A stretch of DNA of 64,000 bases from Desulfofustis sp. PB-SRB1 (GTDB lineage: Bacteria; Desulfobacterota; Desulfobulbia; Desulfobulbales; Desulfocapsaceae). The DNA lies in contig JAEQMT010000064.1 of NCBI GenBank assembly GCA_016722945.1, positions 19,075 to 83,074 on the forward strand, written 5' to 3'. Both the position numbers and the translations under genes were made by a program. Positions 58,057 to 64,000 of this stretch are shown here, piece after piece. The first letter of the stretch is position 1, and each line of letters begins with the position of its first letter. The notes below the pieces were generated by a model that was not told the DNA's origin, ran no database searches, and saw nothing but the letters and a program-made list of their open reading frames with translations.

Positions 58057-60095
58057 TGTTGAACCCCAGATTATCTAAAATAAAACCAGCCTTTTTTGTC
58101 AGAATCTGTTAGCAGTGGGTGGTGACACTGCAGATTATTTTGATTTCTCGTAACGTTATTGTACACCCCTCGTGAGTGGTGGCTGCCGGGGCCGTGGACA
58201 CGGCCCCGGCAGCCCTCCAGGCAGGAAACCTACTTCCTGAAAGGAGTTGCCTTGTGGTACTGTTTGTTGCCGCATCCGTCAAGGAAATTGCTCGTCTCGG
58301 CACCGCCTACCCCTGGAATAAACCATCGTGCTGTCCCCGGTGCGGTGGACGGTTGTGGTGGCATGGATTTGTTGTCGCCTGGTTTAGCTGCCTTTCTCAT
58401 TGTGTCTATCTTCGACGTCTGTTCTGTTCGCAGTGCCGCGCCGTTCATCGGTTGAAACCACAGGGGTATTGGCCCCGGTATCGCAGTTCCAGTGCTGAGA
58501 TTCACCAGGCAATTACCCACCGACAGAGCACAAAACGCTGGCGGCCCGATCTGCCGCGTTCGCGCCAACGCCAGTGGTGGCGTCGGCTAGGTCGGATGAT
58601 TCGGCTGGTCTTCGGGATGTCCACTCAGCTTACCCACCGGGAAGGATTCACTCGACTCATTGCACGAAACATCATCCCGGTCACCCAAGCAATACACCAT
58701 GACAATCGACACATCCATGACCCACCCTACCGTATTGTAGCTCTGCCCGGCGGCCTCTGAGCATGGTATCGGCAGACAGACTCGGATAACCCGACTCTGA
58801 TACCCCATACCCAGGAGGACGCCCATGGAAGACGAAGCCTTGCGTACCGAAGTTGCCCTGTTTCGCTTCGGAGTCATCAGCGAGTTGGTTGCATCACGAC
58901 TCGAACCCGGTGAGTTGACCGAACTCATCTATCAAAAAAGTGAGAAGCACTGGAACATCCCCGGCTCTCATCGCACCCGGGTGTCGGCGGCCACCGTCAG
59001 GCGCTGGCTGCGACTCTATGAGCGGGGCGGCCGCGAGCTCAGTGCCTTGATGCCGGCCAGGCGGTGCGACCGGGGATGCTCTCGCACGGTCGATGATGAG
59101 ACTCGCGGCGCCCTGATCCGGTTGCGCAAAGAACAACCAGGTTGGCCGGTCTGGCGGCTGGTGCAAGCACTTGCTGAAAAACAAGTAATCACACCCGGCA
59201 CGACCCTGAGTCTCTCCACCGCCTATCGCATCCTCACCCAGGAAAAGCTTGACAGCGCCGCTCTGCACAAGCGAGCCCCGGTGGATCGACGGCGTTACGA
59301 GGCCGAATTCCCCAACGATATCTGGCAATCAGATATCATGCACGGCCCGCTGGTAAAAGGCACCGGCAAAAGGCGCAAAGCGTATCTGATCGCCATTCTT
59401 GACGATCATTCCCGGTTCATTACCCACGGCGAGTTCTTCTCTTCGGAAAAACTCGAATCCTGGCTCCAGGTCTTTCGCCAGGCCCTGCTTACCAGAGGAC
59501 TGCCGCGTAAACTCTACGTGGACAACGGCGCCGCCTTTCGCTCACGCCATCTCGAACGAATCTGTGCCTCGCTCGGCATCGCCCTGATCCACAGCCGCCC
59601 CTATACCCCACAGGGGCGCGGCAAGATCGAGCGCTTCTTTCGCACCGTCAGATCCCGGTTTATCTCGCGCCTCGATGACCAACCCGACACCCTTGCTCAG
59701 CTCAATGAGCGGTTCCAGCACTGGCTGGAAACGGACTATCTGCATCGGGTTCATTCGGTCACCGCGATGACCCCGTTCAACCGCTTTGCCGCTCATCTTG
59801 AAATGATTCGCGAAGCACCCGCTGATCTTACTGATCACTTCCGTAAAGAAGTGCGGCGCCGGGTCAGCAAAGACCGGGTCGTCACCATCGACGGACGACT
59901 CTTCGAAGCCCCGGTTCAATTGATCGGTGAACGGGTCACGCTCTTGTTCAACGATGATCGGCCGGAACGGGTCGAAATCTTCTGTAAGGGGCAGTCGTGT
60001 GGTCTGCTCAGGCCGGTTGATCTGGTGGTCAACACCCTGGTGAAACGAACCAAAAACGGCGGTGAAGAGATGCTCGCCAAGACCACGACTGCGAA
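58057..60095. mobile_element. DUF6431/DDE/ExeA-type transposon, copy 3 (right part missing)
   Basis: The left end (TGTTGAACCCCAGATTATC) and the first two genes match 40858 onward almost exactly. Identity stops after gagatgctcgcc at about 60078, near the end of the transposase gene, so the ATPase, the small ORF and the right end are gone. It inserted into a RelE-type toxin gene and is bounded on the right by an IS21-family element. Confidence 0.85.
58254..58760 (+). CDS. DUF6431-like zinc-ribbon protein, copy 3
   Basis: This is identical in protein sequence to 41055-41561: a zinc ribbon (SCCPRCGGRLWWHGF, RRLFCSQCRAVH) and a helical C-terminus. The GTG start is preceded by AAAGGAG. It is the first gene of this transposon type and presumably helps recognise the element ends or target. 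Confidence 0.7.
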   Translation: MVLFVAASVKEIARLGTAYPWNKPSCCPRCGGRLWWHGFVVAWFSCLSHCVYLRRLFCSQCRAVHRLKPQGYWPRYRSSSAEIHQAITHRQSTKRWRPDLPRSRQRQWWRRLGRMIRLVFGMSTQLTHREGFTRLIARNIIPVTQAIHHDNRHIHDPPYRIVALPGGL

Positions 60096-60150
60096 TGACA
60101 ACCGAAAATTGACCACTTGTGATTACCTAAAACTGACCACCCTGAATTAA
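58825..60150 (+). CDS. DDE transposase, copy 3 (best preserved, altered C-terminus)
   Basis: This 441-residue frame is the least damaged transposase of the three. It begins MEDEALRTEVALFRFGVISE, has an HTH segment (RVSAATVRRWLRLYERGGRE), the DDE core (WQSDIMHGPL, YVDNGAAF, GKIERFFRTV) and the C-terminal beta barrel (RVVTIDGRLFEAPVQLIGER). The native last residues after EEMLA are replaced by TTTANDNRKLTTCDY and onward, read from the adjoining IS21-family end. Catalysis could survive, but the overlapping ATPase gene is absent. Confidence 0.85.
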   Translation: MEDEALRTEVALFRFGVISELVASRLEPGELTELIYQKSEKHWNIPGSHRTRVSAATVRRWLRLYERGGRELSALMPARRCDRGCSRTVDDETRGALIRLRKEQPGWPVWRLVQALAEKQVITPGTTLSLSTAYRILTQEKLDSAALHKRAPVDRRRYEAEFPNDIWQSDIMHGPLVKGTGKRRKAYLIAILDDHSRFITHGEFFSSEKLESWLQVFRQALLTRGLPRKLYVDNGAAFRSRHLERICASLGIALIHSRPYTPQGRGKIERFFRTVRSRFISRLDDQPDTLAQLNERFQHWLETDYLHRVHSVTAMTPFNRFAAHLEMIREAPADLTDHFRKEVRRRVSKDRVVTIDGRLFEAPVQLIGERVTLLFNDDRPERVEIFCKGQSCGLLRPVDLVVNTLVKRTKNGGEEMLAKTTTANDNRKLTTCDYLKLTTLN

Positions 60151-60191
60151 ACAAAAAGAAGGGTGTTGGGTACCACCCCAGTGTGGTCGTT

Positions 60192-60252
60192 TCCGGGGGG
60201 CAGGAGAAACGGAGGGAGCCGTAGGCGACTGGAGTTTCTCCTGCCCCCCGGA
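60192..60252. repeat. Hairpin with 19-bp stem and GGAGGGAGCCGTAGGCGACTGGA-type loop
   Basis: TCCGGGGGGCAGGAGAAAC pairs perfectly with 60234-60252. The 23-base loop (GGAGGGAGCC, GTA, GGCGACTGGA) differs from the loop at 7763-7787 by only a few bases, although the stems are unrelated. It lies downstream of istB inside the second IS21-family element; the first hairpin lies in the equivalent place of the first element. Confidence 0.8.
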
Positions 60253-60467
60253 GGTGTCCTCCAGCACCGATTCAATGCAGCAACAGTGCCTACTTACATA
60301 ATTCTCCCGCTTTTTACGGCTGCACTATGCCCTTTCTTGAGACATCATAAACAAATACGGTTCCCCCCTTATGTCGATCAAGATCTGCCGGCAAGTGTCA
60401 AGATTAGTGGCCATATGGACACGTGCAAAGATCCCGGGGTGTCTCACTATGTTGTTGATATCGTGCT
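60253..60467. other. Non-coding 3' region of IS21-family element 2
   Basis: About 215 bp between the hairpin and the istB stop hold no gene or further clear repeat that I can support. Confidence 0.5.
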
Positions 60468-61235
60468 TCATTTCTCTGTCTTTGATGGTCTCCCTCTGAG
60501 ACTTTGTTTTAGACGAAAGCTATCCCATTGACAGGTGATGATATGGGCTCGATGCGTCAGTCGATCAAGAAGGGCCGCGGTCATCACCGGATCACCAAAC
60601 ACCTGTGTCCAGTCGGCAAATCCAAGGTTCGTGGTAATGATGACCGACCCTTTTTCCTGACGTTCGGCAAGAACCTGAAAGAGCAATTCCCCGCCCTCCT
60701 TAGAAAACGGGATATAGCCCAGTTCATCGAGAATCAACAGATCGTAGCGAGCGTGACGTCCAATAAGACGGCGAAGCTCTCTTTCCTGCCGAGCTTCTAT
60801 CAGTTCGTTTACCAACCCATAACAACTGACGAACCTGGTCCGGTAATTGTTCCTGCAGGCCTCAATGCCCAGTGCCGTTGCAAGATGAGTCTTGCCGGTA
60901 CCACTACGGCCAAGAAACATAACATTGCTATGCTCTGTAATATAGTCGCATCCCGCCAACTCTCGTATAACCCTGATGTCGAGCTCGGGTGCCGCGGCAC
61001 AATCAAACCCTTCCAGGGTCTTGAGCAAAGGGAACTTCGCCTCGCGCACTCGGCGGGTGAGTCTATGTTCCGCTTTGGCTTCAAGCTCGGTTGTCGTCAG
61101 ATCCAGTAAAAACTCATCGTAGCCTGGGCCGCTCTCTTTTGCCTGACGAATGCTGGTTTCCAGACCCCGGGCCGTGGCCGCAAGATTCAGTGCCTTCAGA
61201 TTTTCACGCAATTCGACCATGAGTGCACTGCTCAT
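60468..61235 (-). CDS. istB: IS21-family ATPase IstB (second element)
   Basis: This 255-residue AAA+ protein has Walker A in MFLGRSGTGKTHLATALG and Walker B in YDLLILDELGYI, then SVIITTNLGFADWTQVFGD. It is the transposition helper of the IS21 family and differs clearly in sequence from the istB at 8579, so the two elements belong to different subgroups. Its start overlaps the istA stop by 4 bp. It appears intact. Confidence 0.93.
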   Translation of the reverse strand: MSSALMVELRENLKALNLAATARGLETSIRQAKESGPGYDEFLLDLTTTELEAKAEHRLTRRVREAKFPLLKTLEGFDCAAAPELDIRVIRELAGCDYITEHSNVMFLGRSGTGKTHLATALGIEACRNNYRTRFVSCYGLVNELIEARQERELRRLIGRHARYDLLILDELGYIPFSKEGGELLFQVLAERQEKGSVIITTNLGFADWTQVFGDPVMTAALLDRLTHRAHIITCQWDSFRLKQSLRGRPSKTEK

Positions 61236-62734
61236 TGCACACCTCCCAATACCCCGTAGACGCTTACATCAGGAGATGGCAGACTCGGCCAGTCTGTCAG
61301 TCGGGCACTCGTGGTGTCCTTCTCTCGTGAAGATATCAGCACATGCCGTACCCCTTCACTGCCGTTAAGATTGCTCTCCAGGGCACGTTTCACCGCAGTC
61401 TCAACCTCGTCGACTCCATAGTGGCTGTAGAGCATCAATACTGAAATAAAATCCTTGATCCCTTTGGTTTCTCCCTGGATACGGCAGAAATTTGCAAGCA
61501 ATTGATGCAGCGATTGGGGCCACTGTTTTTTCCATTGCCGAATTACTCGAGCACTGGAAAACGACATCGGGCGTTGTTGGATCAGTTCCAGATAATGTGC
61601 GGGATTAAGACTCCACTTGTTGTTGGCGAACAATCGTTCATGGACAGCCAGTTTGGCGCCGTCCGCAAAAATCTCCACCCGGTCCACATACACCACTGTT
61701 TTCAACCGCCGCCCCGCGTACTGCCAGGGCACTGAGTAACGGTTCTTGTCAATCATCACCGTGGCGTATTTGTCGACCCGGGCATCACCCGGAAGGATAG
61801 TGCTAAACGCTGTCTCCGGGTGAGCAAGAAGATGTTGCTGCTCTGCTTCAAAGCGCTCATTTACGCTCTCTGAGCGACCAGCCATCTTGTGTGAACCGTA
61901 CGCCAGACAGTCTGCCAGAATCTTCTCATTGAGTTCCTCAAAGCTTTCCACCACCGGCACGGGAACCATATAATTCCGGCGAGCAAATCCCACCAAGCCT
62001 TCAACTCCTCCTTTCTCATTGCCGCTATCCCGGTTGCAAAATCGTGCGGTAAAACTGTAATACCCTTTGAATCGGCTGAAACTCTCCTGTTCAATACGCT
62101 TTTTACCCTGGAGAACTTTGCGTACCGCGGTAGTGAGGTTGTCGTAGATCAGAACCGGAAAAATCCCCCCAAAAAAATCGAAGGCCTTGATATGGGCGTC
62201 AAAGAAAGCCTGCTGCCGTTCACAGGGATAACAACGGACAAAGTGTTTGCCGGAATATTTGCTTCGCATGCAAAAAAACTTCAACCGGACTTTCTCTCCG
62301 CCCACAACTGCCGTTGCAGTACCCCAGTCGATCTCCGCTTCCTGTCCCGCATCAGCTTCACATGCAATGAAAACCTCCCGGCCAGGATCAATTCCCAATT
62401 CCATTCGCACCAGCCGCACATAGCGGCGAACATTCGATTCACTGCCCTGATATCCCTGCTCGGTGCGCAGGCGGTTGTAGACACGTCGGGCAGTATGGCG
62501 CTGTTTCTTCGGCACTTCTTTGTCCGCTCTCAACCATGCTTCGATCAGTGAACGATATGGCCCCAGGACTGGAAACGATTGCTGTTCACGTTCACGGTAT
62601 CCCCACGATTCACCGTGAAGTGCCTTTTTGATGGTGTTTCGAGAATGGCCTGTCTGTCTTGCCAACTCACTGATGTTCTTGCCGTAGACCCTGTGGGCCG
62701 TCCTGATGTATTCGTATTGATCCATGTTGAGCAA
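61232..62734 (-). CDS. istA: IS21-family transposase IstA (second element)
   Basis: This 500-residue protein has an N-terminal HTH (GKNISELARQTGHSRNTIKK) and a DDE core (EAEIDWGTATAVVGG, PVLIYDNLTTAV and the SGNEKGGVEGLVGFARRN segment with the glutamate). A C-terminal domain (ATVMIDKNRYSVPWQYAGRR) follows. It cuts and joins the element ends with IstB. It appears complete. Confidence 0.93.
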   Translation of the reverse strand: MLNMDQYEYIRTAHRVYGKNISELARQTGHSRNTIKKALHGESWGYREREQQSFPVLGPYRSLIEAWLRADKEVPKKQRHTARRVYNRLRTEQGYQGSESNVRRYVRLVRMELGIDPGREVFIACEADAGQEAEIDWGTATAVVGGEKVRLKFFCMRSKYSGKHFVRCYPCERQQAFFDAHIKAFDFFGGIFPVLIYDNLTTAVRKVLQGKKRIEQESFSRFKGYYSFTARFCNRDSGNEKGGVEGLVGFARRNYMVPVPVVESFEELNEKILADCLAYGSHKMAGRSESVNERFEAEQQHLLAHPETAFSTILPGDARVDKYATVMIDKNRYSVPWQYAGRRLKTVVYVDRVEIFADGAKLAVHERLFANNKWSLNPAHYLELIQQRPMSFSSARVIRQWKKQWPQSLHQLLANFCRIQGETKGIKDFISVLMLYSHYGVDEVETAVKRALESNLNGSEGVRHVLISSREKDTTSARLTDWPSLPSPDVSVYGVLGGVQ

Positions 62735-62850
62735 CTCCTCACCTCCTGCTTGAATGACTAAAAATGGTATTCTAGCAGAAAATTGATTGCTCAGGGTGGT
62801 CAGTTTTCGGTGATCACTACCCTGTTTTGCTGGTCAATTTTAGGTTAGCA

Positions 62851-63842
62851 CAACCAGGCAACTGTGCCGTTGCGTGATCGCCTGCGCATACGACTAAATT
62901 GGTGCATTCTACGTACTGTTGCTCCGCAGATGGTTGGGTCAAACGGACACGTGCTGGCCATGCCGGCAATTGTTGTACGAAGCTCGTCAATTGTTTCACG
63001 AACCCAGACAATAGTCGGGTCTGCCAAGGTCAGGAATTTCATATTGCGTAAGGCGAATTCCATCATATTCTTCTGGCTATAATAGCCGTTATCCGTGACA
63101 ATCAGGGGCTTTTCCAGGCTGAGGCACTTGAGTTGTGTGAGCGTATTTTCAATGGATATGACATCAGGAATATTGCCGGGTTGCTTGGAGAACGCTATTG
63201 GCTCACAAGCCTGCACGGCATATAAGGTCAAAAGCTTGATCGTGTTGAGCCCGTTCCCATCCTTATTGAATCCCCGCCGGGCCTCCGACTGATTTTCAGA
63301 ATAGGTCGAGATGGTGGTTGAGTCGAACGCCACCACAGCAGACTCTCCCAACCGAGCAGCCCGAGCTGAAAAATAACTCTGAACACCTTCCTCATTGCGG
63401 CCAACGTCCTTAAACAGCTTACCATACACGTCTTCGGTGATTGCTTCGCGGTACGGAAGAGGATGCATCACTTGCCAACTTTCAAGGCGCGGCAGGGTGT
63501 TACCACCTGAACCAATCCAATAGCGAGCGATAGAAAGCATCTTCTCCGCATCACCCTCGCTGAATGAAGCACGCACATCATCATCGATGCCGGAAACCTT
63601 ACCAACCCATTCCAGGATGTCCGTGAGGCCGGTGTGCTGACGTGTTGTATCGATACCCCCTCTTTCACCGTTACGTTTTTTAGGACGAGTCCGGTACAAT
63701 CTCTTGGTTCCTGCCTTGATTTTTCCTTTTGAGCCTCTGACTGAGCGTGTAGGTCTTTCTGTTTTTTTTCGTCGTAGGCCGTAATCCTTTCATAGACGTA
63801 AATGTCACCATTGGGACGCTTTTTCACGCCGCTCACCGACAT
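62851..63842 (-). pseudogene. IS1634/IS4-type transposase, truncated and frameshifted
   Basis: The N-terminus (VKKRPNGDIYVYERITAYDE) starts at 63842. Frameshifts at a run of eight As near 63753-63760 and again near 63697 move the gene to the frame with the DDE core: VVAFDSTTISTYSENQSEAR, then PLIVTDNGYYSQKNMMEFAL and LTLADPTIVWV. The C-terminus, including the last catalytic part, is cut at 62850 by the second IS21-family element, whose end supplies the stop. The protein is a relic of an IS1634-type element whose outer end lies near 63.9-64 kb. Confidence 0.8.
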
Positions 63843-63888
63843 GAGTTTTTCCTGTTATTGGCTTAGCCATGCTTAATCCCCCTTTAAG

Positions 63889-63916
63889 GTGTGCGTATCA
63901 TATATAATACGTACAC
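63889..63916. promoter_or_regulatory. Dyad upstream of the IS1634-type transposase
   Basis: GTGTGCGTAT at 63889-63898 and ATACGTACAC at 63907-63916 form a 10-bp inverted repeat with one mismatch around an AT-rich centre (catatata) that could hold a -10 box. The string TTTAA(G/A)GTGTGCG occurs here and again at about 63981. Confidence 0.45.
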
Positions 63917-63923
63917 GCGTAAA

Positions 63924-63960
63924 GGCAAGAAAAAGCACGGTATTTCAACAATGCCGTGCT
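63924..63960 (-). terminator. Intrinsic terminator for a gene entering from the right
   Basis: In minus-strand sense AGCACGGCATT pairs with AATACCGTGCT (one wobble) and is followed by TTTTTCTT. This fits a rho-independent terminator for a minus-strand gene lying beyond the window edge, or an element-end hairpin. Confidence 0.55.
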
Positions 63961-64000
63961 CTGAGAATGGTATTTTCTGTTTAAAGTGTGCGCTTTAGAC

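Larger units (their letters stand above)
60096..62850. mobile_element. IS21-family element 2
   Basis: The left end reads TGACAACCGAAAATTGACC and the right end, read inward, TGCTAACCTAAAATTGACC. Second internal copies of the AACTGACCACC-type repeat lie near each end. istA and istB are on the minus strand. The flanks (transposon copy 3 on the left, IS1634-type gene on the right) show no target duplication, so one side has been deleted or exchanged. Confidence 0.85.

Overview
The window looks like an accessory, repeat-rich part of a moderately GC-rich Gram-negative bacterial chromosome. Its mix of genes (RHS and giant beta-helix surface proteins, CHC2 primase elements with paired tyrosine recombinases, DUF5659-like and DUF6431-like genes, QKTEDR-type repeat tracts) suggests a Desulfobacterota (deltaproteobacterial) genome. 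That assignment is an inference from gene style; no marker gene is present. I saw no rRNA, tRNA or CRISPR array.

Region 1 (1-12.7 kb) is built around a 1,597-bp direct repeat (1-1597 = 11142-12738). Each copy carries the end of an XRE regulator, a hicB-hicA toxin-antitoxin pair, a small membrane protein and the C-terminal end of an RHS protein. In the left copy the RHS end is an orphan, broken exactly at the conserved core motif. Between the copies lies a mobile unit of two tandem tyrosine recombinases, a CHC2/TOPRIM primase-helicase and a small DUF5659-like gene. An IS21-family element (7632-10989, carrying an IS3 relic) has split the XRE gene.

Region 2 (12.2-40.1 kb) is one long minus-strand operon. 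In transcription order it encodes a 1,395-aa secreted PKD/carboxypeptidase-regulatory-repeat protein, a membrane-anchored transglutaminase-like protein, an exported rhodanese-like protein lacking the catalytic cysteine, a giant (about 5,900 aa) right-handed beta-helix/Ig/FN3 surface protein with five near-identical 614-residue repeats, and a 1,352-aa RHS protein. Spacing is tight (6-70 bp), and all products appear to be exported or anchored, so they plausibly form one cell-surface or secreted system. The giant gene carries a one-base insertion in its fourth repeat, which is either a real lesion or an assembly error.

Region 3 (40.3-64 kb) is a transposon graveyard with nested insertions. It holds a 5' fragment of one group II intron; three partial copies of a DUF6431-like/DDE transposase/ExeA-like ATPase transposon, two of them in tandem; a truncated OLD-family nuclease; and an IS91-type transposase split by 7.9 kb of later insertions. 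Those insertions are two IS66 elements and a second group II intron whose reverse transcriptase gene is itself interrupted by a serine-recombinase element. Next comes a short stretch resembling integron cassettes (DUF4160-DUF2442, a P-loop kinase, a RelE-type toxin fragment), then a second IS21-family element and an IS1634-type transposase relic at the right edge. Many genes here are broken, and a striking share of the lesions are one-base homopolymer differences between otherwise identical copies.
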